In this document: positions 30,393-38,755 of the stretch, piece after piece | Layout: every line of letters starts with the position of its first letter | How positions within the stretch are numbered: the first letter of the stretch is position 1 | Assembly (NCBI GenBank): GCA_020354045.1 | Contig: CP070639.1 | Location: 44,733-88,183, forward strand | From: Anaerolineales bacterium | GTDB lineage: Bacteria > Chloroflexota > Anaerolineae > Anaerolineales > UBA4823 | DNA length: 43,451 nucleotides | Reading direction: 5' to 3' | The notes under the pieces: model-generated | Told to the model about the DNA's origin: nothing | Database searches by the model: none | What the model saw: the letters and a program-made list of their open reading frames with translations, nothing else | Position numbers and translations under genes: made by a program

Positions 30393-31359
30393 AGAGGCCA
30401 TTACGGTTGTGGATAAGGCTGGAGATAATAGCGCGGTCACACGACCACTGGTTGCAGTGGTTGGACCTACCGCGGTTGGTAAAACTGAAACTGCTATTCA
30501 ACTTGCTGAAAAATTAAATGGTGAAATAGTTTCGGCTGACTCTCGCTTACTTTACCGAGGTATGGATATTGGAACCGCGAAACCCACTCAAGAAGATTTG
30601 CAGCGTGTACCGCATCATCTGATTGATGTTGCACAACTTGATGAAGTTTGGTCGCTCGCAACTTACAAAACTGCTGCCATGCAAGCAATTGAAGAGATCC
30701 ATTCTAATAAGCATCTGCCATTTCTGGTGGGCGGCACTGGTCAATACATACGGGCCATATTAGAGCAATGGGATGTCCCTCAAGCCCAACCTAATCAGCA
30801 ATTAAGAAGCATATTGCAGGCGTGGGCTCACAAAGAGTCTAGAGAAAGATTGCATGAACGCTTAGCAATCTTGGACTTAGAAGCTGCCAAACAAATTGAT
30901 CCGAGGAATCTACGGCGTACAATTCGGGCACTAGAGGTGATACTTACCACTGGCAAGCGTTTTTCGAGTCTCCGTACCAGCGCTCCGAGCAAATATCAGG
31001 TATTCATGGTAGGTTTGATCCGCCCGCGCCCGGAGCTCTATACTCGCATTGATGAGCGTATCCATCAAATGATAAAAATGGGTGTGATTGAAGAAGTGCA
31101 GACTTTACTCGATATGGGTTACCATCCCGATTTGCCCCCTTTGTCCGCGATCGGGTATAGAGAAGTGATTGCTTACCTGAAAGGTAAAATTTCCCTGGAT
31201 GAAGCTGTAGAACAAATGAAACGCAGAACGAGAGTATTTGTCCGTAGACAAGCGAACTGGTTTAAGTTGGAGAATCCAGATATCCACTGGTACGGTATGA
31301 AAGCCAATGTTGTGGATGAAATTGAAGCTGCTATCCGCGAGTGGTTGAGAGCGAGATAG
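30379..31359 (+). CDS. miaA: tRNA dimethylallyltransferase MiaA
   Basis: Adds a dimethylallyl group to A37 of tRNAs reading UNN codons. About 326 residues from the ATG at 30379; a TTG at 30373 and a GTG at 30409 (with GAGG upstream) are alternatives. P-loop GPTAVGKTE, then SADSRLLYRGMDIGTAKP, LVGGTGQYIRAIL, RRTIRALEV and the C-terminal RRTRVFVRRQANWFK are all standard MiaA motifs. Translationally coupled to yraN. Confidence 0.96.
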   Translation: MPSTEEAITVVDKAGDNSAVTRPLVAVVGPTAVGKTETAIQLAEKLNGEIVSADSRLLYRGMDIGTAKPTQEDLQRVPHHLIDVAQLDEVWSLATYKTAAMQAIEEIHSNKHLPFLVGGTGQYIRAILEQWDVPQAQPNQQLRSILQAWAHKESRERLHERLAILDLEAAKQIDPRNLRRTIRALEVILTTGKRFSSLRTSAPSKYQVFMVGLIRPRPELYTRIDERIHQMIKMGVIEEVQTLLDMGYHPDLPPLSAIGYREVIAYLKGKISLDEAVEQMKRRTRVFVRRQANWFKLENPDIHWYGMKANVVDEIEAAIREWLRAR

Positions 31360-31483
31360 GTTAAGTTTTATCAAAAGATAAAATAGGCCTCAATCTTGTT
31401 AGCGACATTTATAATATTGACGTAGGCTATACAAATGAACGAGATAGATAGCTTTGAGAAATATTTGATCTCTAGGAGTGAAG

Positions 31484-32545
31484 ATGAAGAAGTTTCGTGT
31501 TGCACTTTTAGCAAATTTGAAGGTGAACGCTCCAAAATTTGAGGGGATGCCTGAGGATCAATGGGATGATCTGGATTCCGAGAAAACAATAAATTCGCTC
31601 TTGGAGGCCATACGAGCCGGTGGTAATACCTGTGAATTCCTGGAGGGCGATACCAGCCTGCTTGATACCGTTCGCAAGATGAAACCGGATATTTGTTTTA
31701 ATATCTGTGAGGGGCATTTTGGTGATGCCAGGGAAGCCCAAGTACCGGCAATCTTGGAAATGCTGCAGATACCTTATACCGGGTCAAAAGTACTGACTCT
31801 GGCACTGGCACTTGACAAGCCAATGACCAAGCGTGTCCTCCACTACCACGATTTACCCACTCCGGCATTTCAATCCTTTGAGCGAGTCAATGAGCCCCTT
31901 AACGAGGAGATGATCTTCCCTTTGTTCGTTAAACCTAGTCGTGAGGGAACGGGAATGGGTGTCTCAGCTAAATCCATTGTGCATAACGAGCAGGAGTTAA
32001 TAGAGCAGGTGGAGTTTATTCTTAACCGTTATAAGCAACCTGCTCTGGTTGAGCGATATATTGAAGGTCGGGAAGTAACAGTTGGTGTGGTTGGTAATTT
32101 GATTGGACCAGTTGCTCGACGATTACCAGAAGATGAGGAGGCGCCGAGGGTTCAAGCTGGCTTACGTTTCTTTCCACCCATGGAGGTCAATCTTAAGCCT
32201 TTTGAGACGACAGATGTAGTTTACAGCAACCGATTGAAAGTTGCTCTGGCAGACCAGTTGGATTATTTATGTCCAGCTCCGCTGGATGCTGAAATGGTTG
32301 ATGAACTCAATTGGTTGACTGCAGCAGTGTTTCGCGTGACGGGCGCACAGGATGTCTCACGGGTGGATTTCCGATTAAATGTTCATGAAGATTGGAAGCC
32401 ATATATTTTGGAAATTAACCCGTTGCCGGGTCTCTCTCCGGGAGTTTCAGACCTGGTTATCGAGGCGGCTGCCGAAGGGGTAGACCATACCTATCTAGTA
32501 AACATGATCCTGGATACAGCATTAAAACGTTATGGAATGATTTAA
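31484..32545 (+). CDS. D-alanine--D-alanine ligase-like ATP-grasp protein
   Basis: About 353 residues from the ATG at 31484, which has AGGAG 5 bp upstream; the in-frame GTG at 31478 is too close to that site. ATP-grasp features: LFVKPSREGTGMGVSAKS (phosphate-binding loop), LVERYIEGREVTVGVVGN, and the metal-site stretch DVSRVDFRLN with LEINPLPGLSPG. The C-terminal NPLPGLSP is close to the NTLPGLTP of Ddl. The N-terminus lacks the usual GGxSxEHxVS and instead has a long DSEKTINSLLEAIRAGG region with ICFNICEGHFGDAREAQVPAILE. It may make D-Ala-D-Ala or join other amino acids. No murein genes are adjacent. Confidence 0.8.
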   Translation: MKKFRVALLANLKVNAPKFEGMPEDQWDDLDSEKTINSLLEAIRAGGNTCEFLEGDTSLLDTVRKMKPDICFNICEGHFGDAREAQVPAILEMLQIPYTGSKVLTLALALDKPMTKRVLHYHDLPTPAFQSFERVNEPLNEEMIFPLFVKPSREGTGMGVSAKSIVHNEQELIEQVEFILNRYKQPALVERYIEGREVTVGVVGNLIGPVARRLPEDEEAPRVQAGLRFFPPMEVNLKPFETTDVVYSNRLKVALADQLDYLCPAPLDAEMVDELNWLTAAVFRVTGAQDVSRVDFRLNVHEDWKPYILEINPLPGLSPGVSDLVIEAAAEGVDHTYLVNMILDTALKRYGMI

Positions 32546-32563
32546 ATTGGAACATGCAGAACA

Positions 32564-32606
32564 GTAATAATAAAGAACCTTTGATGTGATCGAGGTTTTA
32601 TTATTG
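32564..32606. terminator. Bidirectional terminator-like hairpin
   Basis: Stem AGGTT...TATTATTG (32593-32606) pairs with the region 32564-32580, with a 2-nt bulge (GA) and a 12-nt loop, giving about 15 pairs, mostly A-T. It lies between convergent genes (stops at 32545 and 32624); on the plus strand TTTC follows. Confidence 0.6.
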
Positions 32607-32623
32607 TTTCTATACCAGGTTGG

Positions 32624-33391
32624 TTATTCTTCCAGTTGAGAATCTCCCAGGACTCTGCCGTTTGTCGTACCCCAATCTTCATCGCTGACCAAGGTGACGA
32701 CACGGAAAGCCTCTGCAAAGCTCATTTCTTTACCTTTGGCACGTTCGGCTGCCCATTCTTTAATGCGTGGCTCTGGGTCCCAATCTTTCATTTGACTTTT
32801 ATGGGCACGCAAGGCAGCAATTTTTTTGTCAATGGTATCAGTGATGTTGATGTAATGGTCGGTTTGAGACCAGCCACTTACAAATACTTTGCGAGGTTTG
32901 TGGGCATAGAAGCCTTCTTGTTCTAATTCTTCAAACAGGTTCGGTTGTCCTGCGGCTGGAAATGTGGCATCGATTGCAGCCGTGGCAGCTGCGCGGTGGT
33001 CTGGATGGTTGATATAACTATCACCTGCCCAAACAATTGTCGGGTCTCCACAAATTACGACTTCAGGTCTAAGGCGGCGAATTTCACGTACTAATTTCTT
33101 GCGGAGTTCCATAGTAGGTTGCAGCATTCCATCTGGTTCACGTAAAAAGACTACTTCGTCCGCGCCGATGACCTTAGCAGCCTCCAGCTGTTCTTCTTCT
33201 CGGATCTGGGCTGCTTTCTTTTTGCTCATACCAGATTCGGCGATACCAACCTCTCCGCTGGTGCACAATATGTAATAAATGCGAGTTCCCGCAGAAGCCC
33301 AGCGAGCTAGTGTACCTGCACAAGAAAATTCAATGTCATCTGGATGGGCGACAATTGCCATGGCGCTCTCGGGTATGTATTGATTATTCAA
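32624..33391 (-). CDS. PIG-L/LmbE family deacetylase
   Basis: About 255 residues. Zinc-dependent N-acetyl-sugar deacetylase fold with [21 protein letters not shown] (metal motif AHPDD) and [18 protein letters not shown] supplying the third His ligand. The family deacetylates GlcNAc-inositol, GlcNAc-malate and similar conjugates in thiol, glycolipid or antibiotic pathways; which one applies here is unknown. The frame is open to an ATG at 33418, but that ATG has no ribosome site. AAGGAGGAGG sits just before a TTG at 33391, which I take as the start. It diverges from the acyl-CoA ligase gene. Confidence 0.88.
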   Translation of the reverse strand: MNNQYIPESAMAIVAHPDDIEFSCAGTLARWASAGTRIYYILCTSGEVGIAESGMSKKKAAQIREEEQLEAAKVIGADEVVFLREPDGMLQPTMELRKKLVREIRRLRPEVVICGDPTIVWAGDSYINHPDHRAAATAAIDATFPAAGQPNLFEELEQEGFYAHKPRKVFVSGWSQTDHYINITDTIDKKIAALRAHKSQMKDWDPEPRIKEWAAERAKGKEMSFAEAFRVVTLVSDEDWGTTNGRVLGDSQLEE

Positions 33392-33492
33392 ATCCACCTC
33401 CTCCTTGGTGTTATTCATTCAAGACAGTAATTACACCAGTGGGTTTTCATCTGAGATTTCCAACATTCCGTATTTTGCTAATGATTACCGAA

Positions 33493-33522
33493 ATTCTACC
33501 TAATAATACCGTCGATTGGCAA
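33493..33522 (-). promoter_or_regulatory. Probable promoter of the PIG-L deacetylase gene
   Basis: On the minus strand TTGCCA (33522-33517), 18 bp, TAGAAT (33498-33493). Start near 33486. Confidence 0.45.
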
Positions 33523-33593
33523 TAGAAAATTTATGGTTTAATGGATAGCAGTGTGCGTAATTCCATTGAGTTGATAAAGATTAAATAAATCAT

Positions 33594-33622
33594 TTGACTC
33601 TTGGACTACTTATATCTATACT
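33594..33622 (+). promoter_or_regulatory. Sigma-A promoter of the acyl-CoA ligase gene
   Basis: TTGACT (33594-33599), 17 bp, TATACT (33617-33622). Start near 33629, 45 nt before the chosen ATG at 33675. It rules out the in-frame ATG at 33594 as a start from this promoter. Confidence 0.65.
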
Positions 33623-33674
33623 TACACATAGAGTGTGCGCATATCCATTTGAGAAGACCTTTATGGAGGAGCTG

Positions 33675-35360
33675 ATGGAAGACCGACCTTGGATAAAAAA
33701 TTATGATGCAGGCGTACCACACCATATTGAATATCCTCAAGTTCCATTTGTCAGAGTATTCGAGAACGCCGTGAACAAGTATCCAGAGACGCCCTGTACT
33801 ATCTTCAAAGGTGCAAAAATTACCTATCGTGAGATGAATGAACTGACAGATCGCCTCGCCGCAGGTCTATCCAGCATTGGGATTAAGAAAGGAGATCGAG
33901 TAGGGATCTTCATGCCCAATACGCCCCAATTTGTGATGGCTTTTTTCGCAGTTGTCAAGCTTGGAGCGATTGCAGTTGCCACAAACCCGCTGTATAGTGC
34001 ACGCGAAATCGAACATCAGGTAAATGATGCTGCTGTCGAAGTGATGATTGTGATGAGCAATTTTTACAATTTGATCAAAGAAGTGCAGCCAAAAACAAAA
34101 ATACGCACCGTTGTTGTCACTAACCTAAAAGAGACTTTGCCTCCAATACTTGGATTTTTATTTACATTAACAGGTAAAGAAAAAAAGGGCGGCTTCAGTG
34201 TTCAATTGGGAGAAGGAGATCTCTGGATGCAGGATTTGATCAACCGCTTCAAGGCTGAAGATCGACCGAAGGTGGAGGTTAGTTCCAATGATGTGGCCCT
34301 GTTCCAATACAGTGGTGGTACAACGGGTTTATCTAAAGGTGCGATTGCTCTCCATTCCAACCTGGTTGCCAATGCTTTGCAAATACGACATTGGATGGTG
34401 GATGCCGAGGAAGGCAATGAGATTGTTCTCATGGCAATCCCACTTTTCCATGTTTATGGGTTGGTAGCTGGCATGTGTTTCGCAATACAGATAGGCGCCT
34501 CAATGGTGATGATACCAAACCCTCGTGATTTGAAGGATGTGTTAGAAAATATCCAAAAATACAAGGCAACTCTCTTCCCTGGTGTACCCACACTTTATAA
34601 TGCCATCAATAATCATCCAGATGTGCTGGCAGGAAAATACAACTTGGAATCGATAAAAGCCTGCATATCTGGTTCTGCTCCATTGATGCGTGAAACTAAG
34701 GAGAAATTTGAAGGCTTGACAGGCGGGGTGGTGTTCGAGGGTTTTGGGATGTCAGAAACACCGACTGCAACACATTGCAATCCGTTAAAGGGTGAGAATA
34801 GAACCGGGTCAATTGGTATGCCATTATCGGATGTAGATGCCCGCATAATCAGCCTGGACGATGAAGTCACTGTGCTTGGACCGGGTGAAGTAGGTGAATT
34901 GGTAATTAAAGGGCCTCAGGTTTTCAAAGGCTACCACAATATGCCCACAGAAACGGCAAATGCCTTACGGGATGGGTGGTTATACACCGGTGATATTGCC
35001 CGCATGGACGAAGATGGTTATTTCTATATTGTGGATCGTAAAAAAGAATTAATTAAGCCGGGTGGCTACCAGGTTTGGCCACGTGAGGTTGAGGAAGTAA
35101 TTTCAGATCATCCAAAAGTTCTAGAGGTTGGCGTTGCTGGCATACCAGACCCTTACCGAGGGGAGACCGTAAAGGCCTGGGTAGTGGTCAAGCCAGGTGA
35201 AAGTCTTAGTGAAGAGGAAGTAAAAGAATGGTGCAAGGACCGCTTAGCCAAATTCAAAGTGCCAACTCACGTAGAGTTTCGCGGTGAATTACCCAAGACA
35301 ACCGTAGGGAAAATTTTAAGGCGAGAACTGGTGCGCCAGCATAAAGAAGTGAATACTTGA
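33675..35360 (+). CDS. Long-chain fatty acid--CoA ligase (acyl-adenylate-forming family)
   Basis: About 561 residues from the ATG at 33675, which has GGAGGAG upstream and lies after the mapped promoter. Motifs of ANL enzymes in order: YSGGTTGLSKGAI (P-loop, about 211), GFGMSETPTATHCNP, GWLYTGDIARMDEDGYFYIVDRKKELIKPGGYQVWP (hinge region) and the catalytic Lys near the end in KTTVGKILRREL. It activates fatty acids to acyl-CoA for beta-oxidation or lipid synthesis. Closest in feel to FadD-type long-chain ligases; chain length is not determinable here. Followed by a terminator at 35387-35420. Confidence 0.92.
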   Translation: MEDRPWIKNYDAGVPHHIEYPQVPFVRVFENAVNKYPETPCTIFKGAKITYREMNELTDRLAAGLSSIGIKKGDRVGIFMPNTPQFVMAFFAVVKLGAIAVATNPLYSAREIEHQVNDAAVEVMIVMSNFYNLIKEVQPKTKIRTVVVTNLKETLPPILGFLFTLTGKEKKGGFSVQLGEGDLWMQDLINRFKAEDRPKVEVSSNDVALFQYSGGTTGLSKGAIALHSNLVANALQIRHWMVDAEEGNEIVLMAIPLFHVYGLVAGMCFAIQIGASMVMIPNPRDLKDVLENIQKYKATLFPGVPTLYNAINNHPDVLAGKYNLESIKACISGSAPLMRETKEKFEGLTGGVVFEGFGMSETPTATHCNPLKGENRTGSIGMPLSDVDARIISLDDEVTVLGPGEVGELVIKGPQVFKGYHNMPTETANALRDGWLYTGDIARMDEDGYFYIVDRKKELIKPGGYQVWPREVEEVISDHPKVLEVGVAGIPDPYRGETVKAWVVVKPGESLSEEEVKEWCKDRLAKFKVPTHVEFRGELPKTTVGKILRRELVRQHKEVNT

Positions 35361-35386
35361 CGGTTGCTACAGTACTAAAAAAATAA

Positions 35387-35420
35387 AACAGGGAGCAACT
35401 CTTGGAGCTTGCTCCCTGTT
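35387..35420 (-). terminator. Rho-independent terminator, strongest for the minus strand
   Basis: Perfect 12-bp stem AACAGGGAGCAA / TTGCTCCCTGTT with a 10-nt loop. On the minus strand it is followed by TTATTTTTTT, ending the gene at 35481. On the plus strand it can also stop the acyl-CoA ligase transcript, with a weaker U tract. Confidence 0.82.
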
Positions 35421-35480
35421 ATTCCTTAAATCATTGGAACCATATTTCTGGTGCGATAACTCAAAGTGTGTGTTAATTTA

Positions 35481-36815
35481 TCATTTCTTTAGAGCTTTTT
35501 CTTCCGGTTTTGTACCTGTAGAGCGGATATTAATTATCTTTTGCAGAATTTGGAACCAAAAGGGTGCGCCTTGAACTGTGGCTAAGCCAGTGACAAGTAT
35601 GCCAATTAACTTTGTCACGAAACCCCAACCCTGAGGTGCATTCGACCACACTTTACACTGTCCGTTTATTGCAAGACCGAAAACATCCTTGCCATCTTCC
35701 TGGAAAGATTCCGCACGAGGGAACAGTGTACAACGGTCATATACAGGGTCATATGTATCAACCCCTAGAGGTTCAAAAGTCCACCCAATGGGGATGTTAA
35801 GTCCTGTAAACGTTGAGCGTAGCTGGCGAATCGCATCCTGCGCATTGGCAACCTCTTCTCCAGAGGACAAATCAGTCTCCGGAAGTTGGAAATCTTCAGC
35901 CGCTGCAACCAGACTCTGTCTCAGCAGAGGTTGGCGCCAGAGCTCTGTAGCGATCTGAACGGTATCTACATTGAAGATTAAAGCTAAACCCAAACCCAAG
36001 CCGAAAGCCCATTTTTGAGCATTGCGCTTATACCAACCGCTCGCCCGATCCATTGTGTCATTAAACCAGTTTTCAGCATTGGTGCGCGCCAGTTCAAGTA
36101 TGCTTTCTCCCCGCTTAACATAAGTTTCGGCTTGCAAGATAAGGCTATCAATTGTTTGCCTTAATTCTGGATTGTAAACAATCAGATTGCCAGCACCCGT
36201 TTTTAATTGTTTGATTATTTCATCGTCTTTGGTAGGTAACTTTGTCTGAAGTAAAGCATCGAACATTTCTCCAAGCTTGAGTTGCGGAAATTTCCTGGCA
36301 AACTCATAGATTTTGTTCTGAAGTTCAGCCAGCTTTGCTGCGTTGTCTTTAATTTCTTTGGAAGTTTCTATCAACTCATCCAAGCCAAGTTTTACTTCGT
36401 TGATTACCGCATCAGGCAAATTGGATTTTAATTCGACCAGTGTTCTTTGTATTGTGGATGAATCTGTGCCTGCAGTCATGACTGCATCGAACAACGCCAG
36501 CGCAAATTTGTCCGCAGGTATATATGATGGACGCTTTCCCTGGCGTGATAGAGATCTGATCAAGGGGTGGTTATACATCCTGGAGACGATGCTTAATCCT
36601 TGATGTTTTGGAGTTGGTTTTTCGGAAGAGTCATCCGCTGATTTTGCGGTCTGTGATTTTTCAGCCAACATCTTCCTTAAGATGTCTTCAAGGAATATAG
36701 CTCGTTTATCGAGCAAACCAGATATCCACTCCTGAAATTGGAGCACTGTTAAGCTCATGACGATATACACTAAAATTAAACCGATTGTTACTTCAATCAG
36801 CTCTTCCAGGTACAT
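35481..36815 (-). CDS. Conserved membrane protein of unknown function with central coiled-coil region
   Basis: 444 residues. An N-terminal hydrophobic helix (about 7-28) is followed by LQFQEWISGLLDKRAIFLEDILRKML. The middle 150 residues are charged and helical, likely coiled coil (SKEIKDNAAKLAELQNKIYEFARKF region). Next is the recognisable motif NWFNDTMDRASGWYKRNAQKW leading into a second helix (about 272-292). An extracytoplasmic loop rich in Asp follows, then a C-terminal helix. The DRxSGWYKR motif recurs in a widespread bacterial family without known function. No enzyme motif. AAGGAGGAG precedes the ATG and a promoter lies at 36882-36909. Confidence 0.72.
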   Translation of the reverse strand: MYLEELIEVTIGLILVYIVMSLTVLQFQEWISGLLDKRAIFLEDILRKMLAEKSQTAKSADDSSEKPTPKHQGLSIVSRMYNHPLIRSLSRQGKRPSYIPADKFALALFDAVMTAGTDSSTIQRTLVELKSNLPDAVINEVKLGLDELIETSKEIKDNAAKLAELQNKIYEFARKFPQLKLGEMFDALLQTKLPTKDDEIIKQLKTGAGNLIVYNPELRQTIDSLILQAETYVKRGESILELARTNAENWFNDTMDRASGWYKRNAQKWAFGLGLGLALIFNVDTVQIATELWRQPLLRQSLVAAAEDFQLPETDLSSGEEVANAQDAIRQLRSTFTGLNIPIGWTFEPLGVDTYDPVYDRCTLFPRAESFQEDGKDVFGLAINGQCKVWSNAPQGWGFVTKLIGILVTGLATVQGAPFWFQILQKIINIRSTGTKPEEKALKK

Positions 36816-36881
36816 ATTCTCCTCCTTGTTATCCAGTTTGCCAGGATTTCAACTCACGGTGATAGGCAAAATTCAATTCTT

Positions 36882-36909
36882 AGTATAGTGACAAATAAAC
36901 GTCCGTCAA
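36882..36909 (-). promoter_or_regulatory. Probable promoter of the coiled-coil membrane protein gene
   Basis: On the minus strand TTGACG (36909-36904), 16 bp, TATACT (36887-36882). Start near 36875, about 60 nt before the ATG at 36815. Confidence 0.55.
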
Positions 36910-36927
36910 GTAGTCTTTCTTTGACGG
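36903..36927. repeat. Inverted repeat CCGTCAA / TTGACGG overlapping a -35 box
   Basis: Perfect 7-bp arms (36903-36909 and 36921-36927) separated by 11 bp. The left arm contains the -35 hexamer of the minus-strand promoter. It could be an operator or a small terminator for the metalloenzyme gene ending at 36959. Confidence 0.4.
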
Positions 36928-36958
36928 TCAGCGATTTTCATTGCTTGATGCAGGAGGT

Positions 36959-37870
36959 CTACAGAAGCTCGAGAAGTGATGGTGCAATATCAGTTAGCGA
37001 GCTTAATTTTGGTCGGAGAATATTTCTGGTTGATCGAGATCCAATAAGCAGAGCAGGCACGGGATTGCTGGTATGCCGCCGAGTAGACAAGTCTTCTAGG
37101 TTGCCGTGATCTGATGTGATGATTATCAAGCCTTCATCATTGTCCCAAGAGGCAACAAGGCTCCCAAGAACCTGGTCGAAAGTCTCTAAAATTGAGCAAG
37201 CAGCTTGCATGTCCTGACGGTGACCAACAAGATCGCTAAGCCAATATTCGAAAAAGGTGAAATCATATTTTCTGCTTAAATAGGCTAAGCGGGCTCCAGC
37301 TTGTTGAGGTGTCAATGTAGGTGTGTCTTCTAATTTCAGGTGTTCTCTCCACCCCTGAGCGGTGAAGTCGGCAGCAATTGCGCGCCGTCTATAAAGATCG
37401 TTTGCGGTCATCAAGTTTAAACCGGCGCTTGTAACCGCTAAAGGTATAGCGGAATAAATCCGCCTTCCAGAATTAATGGATTCAAAATAACCATCTGGAT
37501 ATGCATTAATTAATGCAGCGGTCTTCCCTTGAGCGTTTAGCTTGCCAAATATCGTGCCATTTTTTAAGAAATAGGCGATGGCCGGGTTGGGTTTCGGTCC
37601 ATAGTGGTATCCGAGCCTGGCTGGGACATTTATACCGGTCAGCAGGGTTGCCTGTCCCGTGGCTGACTGTGGCAAACCATCAACACCCAAGCAAGCATCG
37701 AGTGCCAGAAGGGTGGCACGCTCGCCAACAAAAGGGGGAGTCTCTGCTACTAAGGCATTACCCTGTAATAGAGACCTTAAATTAGGTAAGGTCGCATGTG
37801 CGAATGGGTTAGTTGTGTGATCTGCGGAACCCAGTCCCACTCCGTCTAAAAATAAAAATAAAATCTTCAT
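36959..37870 (-). CDS. Alkaline phosphatase superfamily metalloenzyme (phosphoglycerate/phosphopentomutase-like)
   Basis: 303 residues, short for the superfamily but with all metal-ligand segments in order: ILFLFLDGVGLGSAD, nucleophile region LPQSATGQATLLTG, YWLSDLVGHRQD (Asp and His), IIITSDHGNLEDLSTRRHTSNPVPALL (Asp-His pair and final His). It lacks the inserted cap of GpmI and of phosphopentomutase, so the substrate is unknown. Probably a cytosolic phosphatase or mutase. AGGA precedes the ATG. It lies 71 bp after a methyltransferase gene on the same strand. Confidence 0.8.
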   Translation of the reverse strand: MKILFLFLDGVGLGSADHTTNPFAHATLPNLRSLLQGNALVAETPPFVGERATLLALDACLGVDGLPQSATGQATLLTGINVPARLGYHYGPKPNPAIAYFLKNGTIFGKLNAQGKTAALINAYPDGYFESINSGRRIYSAIPLAVTSAGLNLMTANDLYRRRAIAADFTAQGWREHLKLEDTPTLTPQQAGARLAYLSRKYDFTFFEYWLSDLVGHRQDMQAACSILETFDQVLGSLVASWDNDEGLIIITSDHGNLEDLSTRRHTSNPVPALLIGSRSTRNILRPKLSSLTDIAPSLLELL

Positions 37871-37941
37871 CTTAATCCTAATATCTAATGTTCATATCAG
37901 AATTGGATAGCAATAGGGATTTTCCTTGAATGGGAACAGTA

Positions 37942-38523
37942 TTATTGGCCTTGAAGCATTTGGTGTCGATAAGTTAACCATAACGAGGTGCGCTGCCCGC
38001 GCTCAGTACCTTCAACCCGGTTTACCAAGTGAAAGTGTTTGGATAAATTAGCCAGATCCGACTGCAACAGCCCATTTCCGGATTCCCCTGGTCTCTTAAG
38101 AAATGCATAGCATAGGAAGGTGCCGTTTTCAGCCAGGAGATGGATAAGATTGCTGACATAAACCCGTTTCTCTAGCTCTGACAAGGTGTGGAAACATCCG
38201 ATGTCTAAGATCAGGTCAAACGTACCTGAAATATTACAACGATCTGTTACATCTCCGATGCGTAAATCCACCTGAACCTCAGCACGCCTGGCTTTTTTAC
38301 GACCTATGCGAATTGCCCGCGGCGAGAAGTCAATACCAACTACTTGCCAACCATTTTTAGCAAGAGTGATCGCATTGGTACCCGTTCCACAGCCCAGATC
38401 AAGTGCTTTTCCATGGGCATGGGATTCAATAAACTCAACCAGCTCAGGTGGGGAAATGCCTGTATCCCAAGGAGGTGAAAGGAAATACCAGAAATTAAAC
38501 AGCAGTCTGCTGATGAAACTCAT
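37942..38523 (-). CDS. Class I SAM-dependent methyltransferase
   Basis: 193 residues with a full class I core: ALDLGCGTGTNAITLA (motif I, SAM-binding glycines), VVGIDFSPRAIRIGRKKA (acidic end of strand 2), VDLRIGDVTD, and FDLILDIGCFHTL (motif IV region). Resembles small-molecule methyltransferases of the tellurite/thiopurine type, but the substrate is unknown. No Shine-Dalgarno precedes the ATG at 38523. A TACAAT at 38543-38538 would give a transcript starting about 8 nt upstream. Confidence 0.85.
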   Translation of the reverse strand: MSFISRLLFNFWYFLSPPWDTGISPPELVEFIESHAHGKALDLGCGTGTNAITLAKNGWQVVGIDFSPRAIRIGRKKARRAEVQVDLRIGDVTDRCNISGTFDLILDIGCFHTLSELEKRVYVSNLIHLLAENGTFLCYAFLKRPGESGNGLLQSDLANLSKHFHLVNRVEGTERGQRTSLWLTYRHQMLQGQ

Positions 38524-38537
38524 CGAAAAGTGAGAGG

Positions 38538-38543
38538 ATTGTA
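38538..38543 (-). promoter_or_regulatory. Possible -10 box of the methyltransferase gene
   Basis: TACAAT on the minus strand, 14 nt upstream of the ATG at 38523, with no good -35 box. If used, the 5' leader is about 8 nt, that is nearly leaderless. Confidence 0.3.
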
Positions 38544-38684
38544 CCCCAAAATATCTTATGTGATTAAACTGGTATGAATAGACTACCGAAAAACAAGAGG
38601 GAAATAATGATAAGCTAGAGATGATTTATTTTCATGATTTTATCCCCTGATTGGGTTATTATCGAAACAATCAGAAAACATGCT

Positions 38685-38713
38685 TTGACAAGGATGAAGA
38701 GATAACTTAAAAT
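38685..38713 (+). promoter_or_regulatory. Sigma-A promoter of the EF-G-like gene
   Basis: Perfect TTGACA (38685-38690), 17 bp, TAAAAT (38708-38713). Start near 38720, 36 nt before the ATG at 38756. Confidence 0.72.
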
Positions 38714-38755
38714 CAAGTGCTGTCTGAATTAATCAACCGGAGGAAGAGTTCACAA

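Noticed and set aside
31366-31383. TTTTATC-AAAA-GATAAAA hairpin after miaA as a terminator
   Set aside because: Only A-T pairs apart from one G-C, and no following T run; too weak to call.
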